A stretch of DNA of 64,000 bases from Arctopsyche grandis (GCF_051622035.1 NC_135355.1:24028986-24092985); one strand, 5' to 3'; positions 1 to 11,416 are shown, counted from the first letter of the stretch. Made by a program: numbers and translations. Notes: a model not told the origin generated them from the sequence alone.

Positions 1-1097
1 TCATCGTCGAGAATTAAAGCATCCTCGCTTTGAACTTTACTTTTATCGTTTTCGCAAAATATTGCAGACGATAATAAAAGACGATAAATGGGTCGTTTAC
101 GAGCGCACGTACGCATTTCCGAAAATGCATCATACACGGTTTTTGTCTTCATTCGGTAACGGACAGTTTTTTTTGTTAATTTGAATCGAGCCTTGGACCT
201 CTGATTCCAAACGCGATGTGCTCAAGAGCCCGCGCCACACGCCATATCCTCGCCCAGGATATGTGTTGTAAATACACATCATATGAATATGTACTTAATT
301 TGTTATGGGTAATAATAATATTCAACGTTACGAGGTCAATGACCGCTTGTGTATAATCGGAAAATTTTACATTTTGTTAACTTTAATTAACGTTTTGTTA
401 ACGTTAACTTTAAGAATTGAAAATTATTACAAATAAAGAATTGAAAACTATCTATGAGAAACTACGAAAATAACGGTTCCGGTTCCGGATTTTTTTTTTA
501 GGTTTATACGAATATATAATAATCTTATACCCATGCGATGATGTTTCATCGGGCTATTCACTATAATTAAATACTCACCGATTAAATACATGTCTTTATG
601 TACGATGTAGATGAATAATAATAAATGAATACGATTTGTAGTCATGACAATGGTGAAATAGACTTTTCTTTGCGGAAAAATTATTTTCAAATTCAAATTT
701 CCTCGGTGAAAGCTCGTTACGGAAAACTCCCCCTTCTCTCATTTCCTCCATTCGAATTAAGTGTAGTGAACTAAAAAAAAAATACATCGCACACCCCGTT
801 TTTCTATAGCGCATATAATTTAATCCATTTTCTTTTCATCGGTCGCTTTTGTTATTGAGTTATTTTTTCTTCGCCTACGAGAGCAACGCACCGGTTCTTA
901 ATTCCAGCAACAACGTGATAAATTAACCTTTTTATGTCGTCATAAACGGCAAAAAACAAAAAAAAATTGCACCACTTCATGTTGTACGTTAATATTTTTA
1001 AGACTGCTCATTTTATTCAACCCTGCTTTTTATATTTAAATTGCACTTTTAAATTAAATTGCATCGTGCTTTAAGTACGTCTATACAGTGTGATTCA
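1..1097. other. No gene recognised
   Basis: AT-rich sequence with short open frames only. No splice-bounded coding pattern, RNA gene or recognisable repeat family was seen. Confidence 0.5.
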
Positions 1098-1135
1098 AAG
1101 TTTACGATACGTATGTATTAACGTATCGTAAACTT
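1098..1135. repeat. Perfect 15-bp hairpin
   Basis: AAGTTTACGATACGT is followed by an 8-base loop and its exact reverse complement. It abuts the left end of the candidate element at 1133-2231, so it may be part of that element's terminus. Confidence 0.7.
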
Positions 1136-2231
1136 CCAATCCCGGAATCCCCGGCACCGGTGTTTTCTGGTACCGTGAATCCCGGTGCTGAAACTAGTCA
1201 GAATACCGGGATTACGGTGCTTAAAAAATATAAAACAACATTATATAATGAACAATGTTAGGATAAGCAATGACAACCAAAGTCAATTTGCTCAACTGCA
1301 ATGATATTTGAACCATATTTTGACTGATTCGAGCGATGATCTAGAAAAAATGTGGGTGTGTGTTTGTGTGTGTGTGTCTGTGTTTCAATGTATTTTGGTG
1401 ATTTTTTGAACACCGTTCGTCCTATCGAACTGAAATTCGATTACTGAAATTCTTATCATTACGACGTAAATTTTTTTCAAAGTTTCATTTTGACCGGAAA
1501 TGGTACCTCCCCTTTTAGGTGTCCTCTTTTTGTAAAAAAAACTCTAGAGAATAAAGATGTTTTATGTTTCTCAGAAACCCTTTGTTTATTGAATTTTAAA
1601 TTTGATACCAAGTTATGTATATAAATATTCAAGTATAATTGTTGTATCAATGTGATGAAAATACAAAAAAATATCACTAAATATAATAAACCGGAAGTGG
1701 AAGTGGGTTTTCCTCTTAGAAAAAACAAAAATGTTGTGACCACGATTCTTTATACGCAACTGAACATATTAAGTTAAAAATTTATATTTGTATTCTTTAT
1801 GTACTAACATAGAATTGATAAAGTTTTGGTCAGAATTCGTAAAGCGGAAGTAGAACTTTTGCGTAAGTTTCGCTACATTTGTGTTCAATTTGTATCGAAA
1901 ATGCTCATAGCCGGTATGTGTGAACGTGTATGTATGTTTGATTATCGAATTTTGTTTTTTATCCTTCTTATATTCCCCAAATACATAGATAAAGTCATGG
2001 GTTGGTTACATCCGAATTTGTACATAAAGCCAATGTAATTGCGGTAGCCAATGTAGCCAAACTCTCAAAACAAGAACGCCAATATGGGAGTATTTTTTGC
2101 GTGAAACATCGGGAGAGTTTATAAAATGCAAACGAACGGTTCTGAAATATCAATATATGCAATTGAATCCCGGGATCGGAAATTTCCAGCACCGCAATCC
2201 CGGTGCTGAAGTAACCTTCCGGGATTGGAAG
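1133..2231. mobile_element. Candidate TIR element with CCCGG-rich ends
   Basis: CTTCCAATCCCGGAA (1133-1147) is repeated in exact inverse at 2217-2231. Both subterminal zones carry ATCCCGGTGCTGAA (near 1180 and 2197). No target-site duplication was found, so the family is not assigned. The interior holds a copy of the ACTTCCGG-type repeat (1330-1870). Confidence 0.35.
1330..1870 (-). repeat. ACTTCCGG-family dispersed repeat, copy 1
   Basis: Read on the minus strand this shares long blocks with 17510-18070, 46008-46255 and 59290-59935. Shared blocks include GAATTCTGACCAAAAC, TTAGTACATAAAGAATAC, TTTTCTAAGAGGAAAA and repeated ACTTCCGG. No coding potential was recognised. The family is non-coding, of mobile origin by inference from copy number only. 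Confidence 0.7.
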
Positions 2232-2360
2232 CACTGGTATGTATGTACATATACATATGTATTCGTAATCTTATGTTTATTAAAAGAAGTCATCCACAAG
2301 AGAGAAATGTTACGTGTATTCTAATTCTGCAAATGAACCGTTATAAAGTTAAACAAAAAC

Positions 2361-2539
<179 letters not shown>

Positions 2540-2800
2540 TATATATACCTATACATACATAATACTGCATGTTTAATGCATCTACACATGTACATATGTA
2601 CATATTATGTGTTAATTTAGATATACATCACGGCCCTTTCTCGACAAGGAGCCCAAATTTGTGGAAATACATTTAAAATCAACAAAATAAATTTAAAATC
2701 AACAACATATATATTTTATAACATTATTAAAAGGTAACCGTTCAACTTAAAAGTCGCTTTCAAGGAATGCAGGCAGTGAAAAACTATTTCAGTTTTTCAT

Positions 2801-2864
2801 GATATGAATTCATAATATGAATTCATAATATGAATTCATAATATGAATTCATATTATGAATTCA
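2801..2864. repeat. 13-bp palindromic tandem repeat, about 5 copies
   Basis: Unit ATATGAATTCATA, with an EcoRI site in every copy; the last copy is slightly rearranged (ATTATGAATTCAT). It lies just upstream of an hAT transposase relic. Confidence 0.85.
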
Positions 2865-3170
2865 TCAGAAGAAAGTATTTTAGAAAATTGTTTAAAATTA
2901 AAGAAAAAATATCCAGAAGTTTTCTCAGATTAATTTGATGACCAGTTCATTCTAGTTATTTCATTATTGAAAAAAGATTTCACTGACAACATGACCATAA
3001 GACAATTTTCACAATTACTTATCACAAAATACAGTTGTTTAGAAACTGAATTTTTGGAAGTTTATTTCGTGATTATGTTATTTTTACGTGTTGAAAGATC
3101 TTTCAGTAAATTAAAAATGATTTAAAACTACAAAAAAAAACTCTATCAGACAATTAAGGCTATAAGTTAA
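2865..3170 (+). pseudogene. Degenerate hAT-type transposase C-terminus
   Basis: Conceptual translation gives a broken frame ending in the peptide ERSFSKLKMI, immediately followed by a stop. ERSFSKLK is the conserved core of the C-terminal dimerisation region of hAT transposases and of the ZMYM-like proteins derived from them. At least two in-frame stops (one near 2930, one after ERSFSKLKMI) show that it is dead. Only the last roughly 100 codons are recognisable. Assignment below hAT superfamily level is inference. Confidence 0.6.
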
Positions 3171-3630
3171 GGCTATAAGACAATTAAGGCTATAAGGCTA
3201 TATAAATATAAATATGACAACGTATTGCAATAGCACACAAAGTTCACACGTGTGAATAGAGTAGAATTTATTTAACACACTCATGTACGTACGTAGGTAC
3301 ATATGTGCATATGTATGTACATATAATACATCTGAGCAGTACCTATCTCTTTTGATGTCATCTCACAAAGTACAATGCGAGATAGGAGGGAGTGCGCGGA
3401 AACATTACACGGGCGAAACGGTTACAAAACGGACGAAGCTTCGCGATAGCAATGAACCACACACCCCACTCACCCCCCATTCAAATTCACCCCCATCACT
3501 GAGGAGAATTTCAGGTGAACGCCGATCTGAACTGCGGAAAAGCAATCATTTTCATGCTAATTCTTGTTCATCAGTATGGTTTATCGGATTTAATAGAATG
3601 TTTTCTGCTTGTATATACGTACACACACAC

Positions 3631-3632
<2 letters not shown>

Positions 3633-3703
<71 letters not shown>
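3633..3703. repeat. (TA)n array, left half split by the LTR element
   Basis: TA repeat directly abutting the 5' LTR at 3704. The matching right half starts after the 3' LTR at 6863. The retrotransposon therefore inserted into one pre-existing TA array, which hides its target duplication. Confidence 0.9.
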
Positions 3704-3707
<4 letters not shown>

Positions 3708-3881
3708 GAATTGATTTTTAAACGAGCCGAGATAGAGTGTGTGTGGTATGCCTGGGAAAGACCGGATGCGTGTTGTTATGGTCACTTGTTGGAGAACGAG
3801 CCCGAAGATATGTGTTAATAAATACATAGTTCTGACTTAATCTGCGTTTCACTTGGAATCCTTCACATCCGGATCCTATAT
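3704..3881 (+). repeat. 5' LTR, 178 bp
   Basis: Starts TGTAGAATTG and ends at ..CCGGATCCTATAT. It contains AATAAA within GTTAATAAATACAT, a plausible polyadenylation signal. It is identical to the 3' LTR along its whole length. The ends are not a perfect TG..CA, so the last base or two are uncertain because the element sits in TA repeats. Confidence 0.85.
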
Positions 3882-3882
3882 T

Positions 3883-3899
3883 TGGGGGCTTTGTCCGGG
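3883..3899 (+). promoter_or_regulatory. Primer-binding site, tRNA-Pro-like
   Basis: TGGGGGCTTTGTCCGGG directly follows the 5' LTR. It resembles the TGGGGGCTCGTCCGGG complement of a tRNA-Pro 3' end, with one substitution and one extra base. The position fits a reverse-transcription primer site; the tRNA identity is inferred from memory of the PBS consensus. Confidence 0.6.
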
Positions 3900-3984
3900 A
3901 TGCCTGAAGACATTTCGAGTGACAGCCAGAAGCGGTCAGACGACGACGCGGAGTTTTGACAGTTGAGGTTAGGACGCGCGCGCG

Positions 3985-5595
3985 ATGACGAGAATGCGGA
4001 AGCCCGTGACGTCGGTGACGTCACGTCAGCGAACACGCCACACGACGATGATGATATCCAAGACGATAGCGCCAATGTCAGCGTCAGTTTTACGTCGGCT
4101 AACTGTCGTGGAGATGCAGAGGTTCGCGGACTTAGACGAAGATGATGACGACGACGATGAAGAGGAAGAAGAAGACGAAGTGCCATATTTTGACAGAGAC
4201 AAATTCGAGACTTACGCGCCACGGTTTAAGGGGATTGGCGGTGTGCCAATCAGCCGGTGGATTGAGCACATGGAAGAATTTGCGAAGTTCTTCCACTGGA
4301 CGCCCCTGGAGCAACTGGTCTACGGGAGAATATATTGCGTAGGAACAGCGAGAATGTTCCTGGATTCAGAAGGGATAATTATATCATGGACTATCCTTAA
4401 GCAGAAGCTGATAGAAGAGTTCCAGTGGGATGACGAAGAGCTCGTCTTTGAAGAACGAGAAATGCTTGCTCAAGCAGAGCCCATTGACTCCGATTCAAGT
4501 GGGGCCGGTGAAACACCAGACGACGAACCCAGGGTGACGGGGCCCGTGAGAAACCGTGAAAACCGAGAAAGACTGAGTTCACGATGCTACAATTGTGGTG
4601 GACGTGGTCATTTAGCAGCCGACTGTAGGTTTAAGACGAGAGGAACTCGTTGTTTCAATTGTAACGAGTTTGGGCACATATCAGCTCAATGTAACAGCAC
4701 CAAAACAAAGACTGTCTTGACAATACAAGAAGAAATAAGAGAACCAGTCAGTATTCCAATACAAGAAGAAATAAGAGAACCAGTCAGTATTCTAACACAA
4801 GAGGACGAGGCGAACATGGCTGATGGAGATGTAAACATGGCCGATGTAAGTGTGAACAGTGATGGTTTGCACAGAAAAAGACCTTTGCAGCAACGGGCTT
4901 CACGAGAGATGTCTGCTCAAAGAGAACTCATTGTTTCCAATAATGAAGAGGACGATGCGAACATGGCTGATGGAGATGTAAACATGGCTGATGTAAGTGT
5001 GAACAGTGATGGTTTGCACAGAAAAAGACCTTTGCAGCAACGGGCTTCACGAGAGATGTCTGCTCAAAGAGAACTCATTGTTTCCAATGATGAAGAGGAC
5101 GATGCGAACATGGCTGATGGAGGTGTGAACCTGGCTGATGGAAGTATGGACGGTGATGGTTTGCAAAGAGGAAGACTTTGGGACTACGGAGACATACCGT
5201 CTTCAAATACAGATCAACCACCCGATGATCAATTTAGAAAAGGATCTAAGGATTATAGTCATTTGAAGAATTCTGAAGATGAGAATAAAGAAGAGGAGAA
5301 ACATAAAGACAAAGAGAAAGATATGGCTAAATCACAAGAAGGATTAAGAGACCCAGTCAAAATTTCAACACCGAAGGACACTGTATTCACTTTCAAGCTC
5401 GGTCGTAGTCGGATTGATGTTAATTCAATGGAAAAGAAAATAGAACCATGGATTGAGAAAAGACTTACTGGATGTATCAGTGAGCTAGAACCAATATGTG
5501 TTGACTTCATTTATGGTAAATTACTAGCAGAATATCTGTGGGGTGACGGCAGATTCCTCGGACAGTCACAGAGAATCGCCGAGGGCATTGGATAG
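3985..5595 (+). CDS. Retrotransposon Gag polyprotein with two CCHC knuckles
   Basis: 536-aa open frame of the LTR element. Residues about 50-65 are an Asp/Glu run. Residues about 66-150 resemble a Ty3/gypsy-type Gag capsid region (WIEHMEEFAKFF, then SWTILKQKLIEEF). Two retroviral-type zinc knuckles follow: CYNCGGRGHLAADC (about 201-214) and CFNCNEFGHISAQC (about 223-236), both C-X2-C-X4-H-X4-C. After them come two copies of a 12-residue unit (IQEEIREPVSI core) and two full plus one partial copy of a 49-residue unit (ANMADGDVNMADVSVNSDG core), then a Lys/Glu-rich stretch. The first ATG is used here; a downstream Met at residue 31 is an equally plausible start. No pol frame follows. Expected role: particle assembly and RNA packaging, with enzymes supplied in trans. 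Confidence 0.85.
   Translation: MTRMRKPVTSVTSRQRTRHTTMMISKTIAPMSASVLRRLTVVEMQRFADLDEDDDDDDEEEEEDEVPYFDRDKFETYAPRFKGIGGVPISRWIEHMEEFAKFFHWTPLEQLVYGRIYCVGTARMFLDSEGIIISWTILKQKLIEEFQWDDEELVFEEREMLAQAEPIDSDSSGAGETPDDEPRVTGPVRNRENRERLSSRCYNCGGRGHLAADCRFKTRGTRCFNCNEFGHISAQCNSTKTKTVLTIQEEIREPVSIPIQEEIREPVSILTQEDEANMADGDVNMADVSVNSDGLHRKRPLQQRASREMSAQRELIVSNNEEDDANMADGDVNMADVSVNSDGLHRKRPLQQRASREMSAQRELIVSNDEEDDANMADGGVNLADGSMDGDGLQRGRLWDYGDIPSSNTDQPPDDQFRKGSKDYSHLKNSEDENKEEEKHKDKEKDMAKSQEGLRDPVKISTPKDTVFTFKLGRSRIDVNSMEKKIEPWIEKRLTGCISELEPICVDFIYGKLLAEYLWGDGRFLGQSQRIAEGIG
4804..5170 (+). repeat. 147-bp in-frame tandem repeat within gag
   Basis: GCGAACATGG recurs near 4810, 4957 and 5104, a spacing of 147 bp (49 codons). 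The first two units are nearly identical and the third is truncated and more diverged. It is in-frame, so it expands the Gag tail without breaking it. Confidence 0.85.
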
Positions 5596-5817
5596 AATTT
5601 AAGTTGCACCGATGGAAGTGAAGTGTGCGTTTGTGAATTAGAGAATAAGTGAAATGCCTGGAGGGTTTTTAGTTAAGCCTTACTTGTAATTTGATGATTG
5701 AAAAGTGTAATGTTTTATTGCTTATTCTAGTATTTTTGGGAAGTGCTTTGTATATTGAATCATGTTTTAATTTGGTTACATGCTTAGAAGAATATAAGAT
5801 AACTGTATTGAAATGTA

Positions 5818-6082
5818 ATTCTAGTAATGTTTTAAAATGTGATTGTTTCCGATGTAAAGATTTAACCTGTCATTGTAAAGGTATTGATTTTAATGTTTTA
5901 TTGCTAATTCTAGTAATGTTTTGAAATGTGATTGTTTCCGATGTAAAGATTTAACCTGTCATAGTAAAGGTATTGATTTTAATGTTTATTGCTAATTCTA
6001 GTAATGTTTTAAAAATGTGATTGTTTCCGATGTAAAGATTTAACCTGTCATTATAAAGGTATTGATTTTAATGTTTTGTATT
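5818..6082 (+). repeat. About 88-bp tandem repeat, 3 copies, in the element's 3' region
   Basis: Each unit contains GATTGTTTCCGATGTAAAG followed by ATTTAACCTGTCAT. Small indels differ between copies. A short open frame across it (5691-5924) is split by those indels and is not supported as a gene. Confidence 0.85.
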
Positions 6083-6433
6083 GCTTGTAATAACTTTAAA
6101 TTGTAATTGTGATTCCTTTCTGTTTTGTATTGCTTGAAATAATTTAAAATTGTAATTGTGATGATTTATGTGTAACTTTAATTGTGATGATTTATGTGTA
6201 ACTTTATTGAAGATTGAATTTTGTTGAAATGAAAAATTGATTTGTAGTGAAATGTGTAACGATTAATTTGTTATAATTGTAATTGTTATGTAAATTGTAA
6301 AATGATTGATGTATAAGTGTATTGAAATGTAGTTGTGATGATGATTGTAATTGTGATTTAAATTGTAATTGTGACAATTGAAAGCATGTTTAGAAGAATA
6401 TAAGATGATTTTATGGAATGGAAGATTAAACAT

Positions 6434-6625
6434 TGTTGAGGATGATAGAGGAAATGTTTTAAAAGAATGTAAGATGATACATTGTATAGAGTGGAAAATG
6501 AAATGTAAAAGAATGTGAGATGAAACATTGTTGAGGATGATAGAGGAAATGTTTTAAAAGAATGTAAGATGATACATTGTATAGAGTAGAAGATGAAATG
6601 TAAAAGAATGTGAGATGAAATGCTG
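6434..6625 (+). repeat. About 96-bp tandem duplication before the 3' LTR
   Basis: GTTGAGGATGATAGAGG begins each of two near-identical units, purine-rich on the plus strand. The purine bias may substitute for a conventional polypurine tract; that is speculation. Confidence 0.75.
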
Positions 6626-6685
6626 TAAAAATATAAAAGACGAAGAATGTCATCCGAGGGCGAATGACAGTCAGGAATGACCGAA

Positions 6686-6973
<288 letters not shown>

Positions 6974-6985
6974 GTATGTATATAC

Positions 6986-7553
6986 ATATCTCGTAGAGCA
7001 CTCCCCTATATCTCGTACCCCTTCTTTCTAAACGTTCTCATTCCACCAAGATCCACTCCTTTTAAATTACGTTGCTTTGTGTATAAGTATGTATACATAT
7101 GTATGTATTTACATCTTCGTGTGTGCCAAATCCCGCAAAAGACGTTTTTCACGTCATCAAATCCTCGTATCGTCGAATTTTTCTTTTTTTTTGTGTTTTT
7201 GAACCGAGTTTTATATTCGGGACGTTTTTAGGGAATTGAAATTTCCGTAATATAAAACCGACGTAAACACTCCCATTTTAAATTATGTAGAACGACTCAA
7301 TACTGAACCGGTTTTCTAAATCATTGGTGGATTTTCTTTTTTTTGCGATTTATTTGTACGCTCGGAGAAATAAATAGAAACGTTTTTAAGTGTTAGCTCT
7401 ATAGAAATAAAATAATAAGCCAAAATTTTACTCAGTTTTACGTAATGGAACACGACTAGATATCAAGCGACCTTAAATATGTTCCCAATAATATATGTAT
7501 TTAAATTTATTGATGGTAAATATATTTATATTATTAAAACTTTAGCCTTTCAT
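6986..7553. other. No gene recognised
   Basis: AT-rich sequence without coding or repeat structure that I could recognise. Confidence 0.5.
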
Positions 7554-8040
7554 TTAGGGTGACCATATTACCCAGGACTCAAAACGGAACACTCTGCAAA
7601 AAAAATTGTCCAAAAACTCAAATAACCGTTAATATTTTCAGGATTTTTTTTTCAGATTGTACAATTCTTGGGTACCTCCAAGAAAAATAGAAACAAGATG
7701 AAAAAAAATTATTTAATTGGTTGATTTTTTTTAGAAAATTTTTATTTGTTCTTTTATTAAATAAAATATTTTTTACGACAACAACATTTCTTAAATAGTA
7801 GAAAATTTAACAAGATAAAAATTAAATATAACATAGTGTTGTATTTTAGTTTAAATAATTTTATATGATAAAAATAATAGCACAAATCTATATTTTTTAG
7901 TAACATGTTACAAAATGTATCATAAATGAGTCGTGTTACAAAATGTTTTAATATTACTTAAAAATTAATGTATTGTGTACAAATTTATATTTATATTATA
8001 ATATTTGTTTTTGGAAAAAGGAAAAATATGGTCACCCTAA
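7554..8040. mobile_element. MITE with perfect 16-bp terminal inverted repeats
   Basis: TTAGGGTGACCATATT at 7554-7569 is matched exactly in inverse at 8025-8040. The 487-bp interior is very AT-rich and non-coding. Flanks do not show a convincing target duplication, so superfamily is unassigned. Confidence 0.75.
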
Positions 8041-8210
8041 TTTAAAAGTAAAAAAATTCTAATGAGGATCAGTTACAATAGAAAACCATCAATTCATTAC
8101 ATACATATGTAATTTAATAACATGAGATTTTTCCAACAACGTAGTTTCTAATATTAAAAAAAACCTTTCATTAAAATGTTTTCAAAAAATATATACACTT
8201 TTTTTACATG

Positions 8211-8830
8211 TTTATTTATTTATTTATTTTATTCTAAACAGACCATCGTGGTATAACAGGAATTCCTAAAGCGCCACAATGGTCAAAAAATATAACACAA
8301 AAAAACAAAATAACAATTAAATACATTTGAACATAAACAATACAAAAAAAATACATTTGAACATAAACATAAATACATCCATACATAAACATAAAAAATA
8401 GCATTTAATAATAACAGATATAGTAAAAATATCAAATAAAATATAGCATAAGGAATGCCTTGCACCTACAGCCAGTTTCAATAAATATGTAAGAAACAAC
8501 TACAAATACAAAACATCCCTGTAAGGCCCAAATGGAAGAGAGTTAATCAAAATTTCACTCATAAATCACAATCAATCATGAAAACAATGATGAGCGCAGA
8601 CTACCAGATAAAAGGGTTAGAGTAATTTCCGACAATTTACGCTCAATAAGGTGGAAAATAACACATTCAGTCTCGGCAGCAACGATTTCATTAAGAAGTC
8701 GAATAGCTCTTGGAATAAGAGCCATTCGAAAAAGGACTGTGCGGGCAGGAGGTACAGCCAGCAAATGATGATGTCTACCACGCACATAGTGATTAATTAT
8801 AACGAAACCTATTTTCATACATGTATACAT
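8211..8830 (-). pseudogene. LINE 3' end: RT C-terminus, UTR and tail
   Basis: On the minus strand, a frame at 8576-8830 reads ..GRHHHLLAVPPARTVLFRMA then LIPRAIRLLNEIV. The spacing R-x-LL-x-VP-x-RT..F/L-x-PRA-I-x-LxN is typical of the extreme C-terminus of non-LTR retrotransposon ORF2. It is followed by about 340 bp of UTR and an (AAAT)n-type tail (plus-strand TTTATTTATTTA at 8211-8230). The upstream reverse transcriptase is missing, so this is a 5'-truncated insertion. Clade not determined. Confidence 0.6.
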
Positions 8831-9374
8831 TTTTTATACTTCTCATTTAATTCATAGTACACAATATTATCAATAAAACATTTTTAAGTATAAACAAGAC
8901 AGTTCATTTTTGCACAATTGACACAATAAACATTTTGGAACACTAAGCATCTCATTTTTCTCTCATGCTCCATTGTTTTCGACGATTTTTCCAGATAGTT
9001 TTTCAATAAATGTCGAACGCTTCTGAATCAGTGGTCCGTATATAATTCTGTCCTAGTCACGGCAAACTTTCAATGGAATCGTATTCACATTTGCCAAAGT
9101 TTCCAATAAGATTTTTAACATTTCCAACGCTAAAAGTCGATTAAAATATCGTTTCGTACAATATGTGATTTTGAAATTATAATAGACTAGCGGATAAATT
9201 TTATAAATTATTTATAAAGTTTATCAGAATTTATATTGCATAGCTTCATGCCCATTAATCAATATAAAATATTTGAAAATCGGGCATTAACTTATGCCAT
9301 CATCCAATAATTATAAATTAATTTTAAAATCTATTCTTTCTAAAAGAAATGAAACTTTCTATTATTCTGCTATA

Positions 9375-10529
9375 CTAGTGGTTTTACCCGGCTTCGCTCG
9401 GTATTTATAATATAGCCCGCTTAAACATGACTAATCTAATAGTAAAAATGTTATTAAATTTATTTGAAAACTCATTTGTTTTTTTTATTAAATTGACTCT
9501 CACGAACAAACAAACATGTATACTGTCTCTTCCGAAATTATATGTATACCAAAATCCGGCGCCTGCGTCCCCGAAGCCTTCGCCCCCAGACGCTTCGTTC
9601 CCAGCGGCTGCGCCCCTGGCGCCTGTGATCCCTAGGGCTTTGCCCCTGGGAACTTCGAATCCTTTGAATTTTCAGTTGTAATATATTTTGACTAGTTGGA
9701 ATATATTCCGGCTAACCCAAGTAAGTTGAATCATTGCGAATTACATTCCAATTGGTCAAAATATATTACTGAAGATACAGTTCAACTATAAGTTGATACT
9801 AGATAAGATGAAGAGGTTAGGTTTTCGTGAAAACGTCACTCGACTAGTAAATTGAGTTGGGAAGTCACATTTTTCTTTTGAATACATTCTTAGAGCTATC
9901 GTATTTAGAGATGGGCAAAAATGGGAATTTTGAACGAACGTGAAAAAACCGGAAACTTTGGGAAAATTTGAGCTTTTTTTACATAAAACTGTATTTTTTT
10001 AATTGAGATTGACCAAAATAATACAAAATATTTTAGTACATATGTAGGTAATAATTAAAGAAATATCACATTAATTTAAACATAAGAGTTTTTATAAAAT
10101 TATTTGGATGTCAAATATAACATTTATTCAAAATGTATTCATATTATCTAATATATAATTTTGAAAGAGACTTTGTATGTAACATTCATTGGTTGGTTGG
10201 TTGGTTGGTGGGTTGGGAACAACACATTCAATTTTTTTTTTCGATTCATATGCGCCGATTCGATTTTTTTTCGATTCAAAGGATTCGAAGTCCCCGGGGG
10301 CGAAGCCCTACCCGATTTCTCTTCGGATTCTGGTATACATATAATTTCGAAAGAGTATATATGTTTGTTTGTTCATGAGAGTCAATTTAATAAAAAAAAA
10401 TGAGTATTCAAATAAATTTATATAAAATAAAACTATTCAAATAAATTTAATAAAATATTTACTATTAGATTAGTCATGTTTAAGCGGTTTATATTACAAA
10501 TACCAAGCGAAGCCGGGTAAAACCACTAG
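9375..10529. mobile_element. Inverted-repeat element with CTAGTGGTTTTACCCGGC ends, copy 1
   Basis: The left end (CTAGTGGTTTTACCCGGCTT..) is repeated in inverse at the right end, and the similarity continues for about 70-140 bp inward. Flanking TA at 9373-9374 and 10530-10531 could be a TA target duplication (mariner-like). Alternatively each end, read outward, resembles a Helitron 3' end (small GCGAAGC hairpin, then CTAG|T). The interior shares blocks with the copy at about 52550-54154, including TCAACTATAAGTTGATAC and its inverse. No transposase was seen. Confidence 0.65.
9558..9661 (+). repeat. Degenerate 15-bp GC-rich tandem repeat, about 7 units
   Basis: Units such as GAAGCCTTCGCCCCC, AGACGCTTCGTTCCC and AGCGGCTGCGCCCCT follow one another in register. 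It explains the Pro/Ala-rich open frame here, which I do not regard as a gene. It is a GC island inside an AT-rich element. Confidence 0.65.
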
Positions 10530-11093
10530 TACACATATACATACATATGTATATACAAAGTCTCTTTCCAAATTATATATTAGATATACATAGATATAAT
10601 AGTTTCAATAGTACGACTGACGCAATTTTATGCCTCTTACCCAATTTTGATCTTTAAATTTACGTACCATCACTCATACTACAAATCCAAATATGACACT
10701 TCTGAAAAATACGAATACACATATGAATATCTCAATATTACATATAATACAGAATTGACAACTGTCAAATACGCGTGTCACGAAGTCATATGAAAATCTG
10801 CGATATTTCTATTCAAATATGTTATTTGACAGGTTGAAACTTTCAATATATAAAAAATTTCCACTGTGTGAATATCAAAGCGTATTTACACATACATATG
10901 TACATATATAAGATAGAACGAACCTTTTCATGCTGTATTTATGATTATATGTAGTTTAACTAGAGTAGTCCAAATAGACATTTAAGTTATTTCGCAGTGT
11001 TTTTACACATTGATTAGTTGTAACAAATTTCTAGGATAAAATAACTATCAATTTTTTTCCAATTGATTAATGTATTCGTATTACTGTGTACAG

Positions 11094-11357
11094 GCTCGGA
11101 ATAAGCCAGCTGATGGTAGTGGACACGTGAACCAGAAAAATGCCAGTGGACAAAAGGTGGCAACTGGGGGACCAAAAAGCGTGCAAGGAAAAGGGGGTCC
11201 AAAAACCCCCGTGAAACCATCAGCTCAAAAGGGACAGGTGAAAACTGCACCTCCGAAAGCTGCAGCAGCAGCAGCAGCCGTAGCCAAACAGCCAGCTGGC
11301 AAGAAGAAGAAAGGACACAAGCACCAACAGTACGAGCTCGTCGTCACCATAGATCTG
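11094..11357 (+). CDS. Isolated coding-looking exon, unknown gene
   Basis: 264 bp (88 codons) open between a consensus acceptor (TGTGTACAG before 11094) and a donor (CTG|GTTTGT at 11358). Composition is clearly more GC-rich and codon-like than the surroundings. The peptide is basic and low-complexity: Gly/Lys/Gln-rich start, an Ala run, then GKKKKGHKHQQYELVVTIDL. No family recognised, no partner exon found nearby, and no Met. It could be an internal exon of a gene extending beyond this stretch or a retained fragment. The ORF-style start upstream lies in intron-like AT sequence and was not used. Confidence 0.45.
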
Positions 11358-11416
11358 GTTTGTATAATACATACAAATGTAAATAAAATATATGTATGTA
11401 TGTTACAGTTCAAGTG

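Noticed and set aside
3985-5595. Gag frame as a domesticated host gene
   Set aside because: It is flanked by identical LTRs and a PBS, so it is a recent element and not a domesticated gene.
5691-5924. Cys-rich 77-aa frame after gag
   Set aside because: Lies in an 88-bp tandem repeat whose copies differ by frameshifting indels; no pol or env similarity.
9427-9681. Pro/Ala-rich 84-aa frame
   Set aside because: It is produced by a 15-bp GC-rich tandem array inside a transposon.
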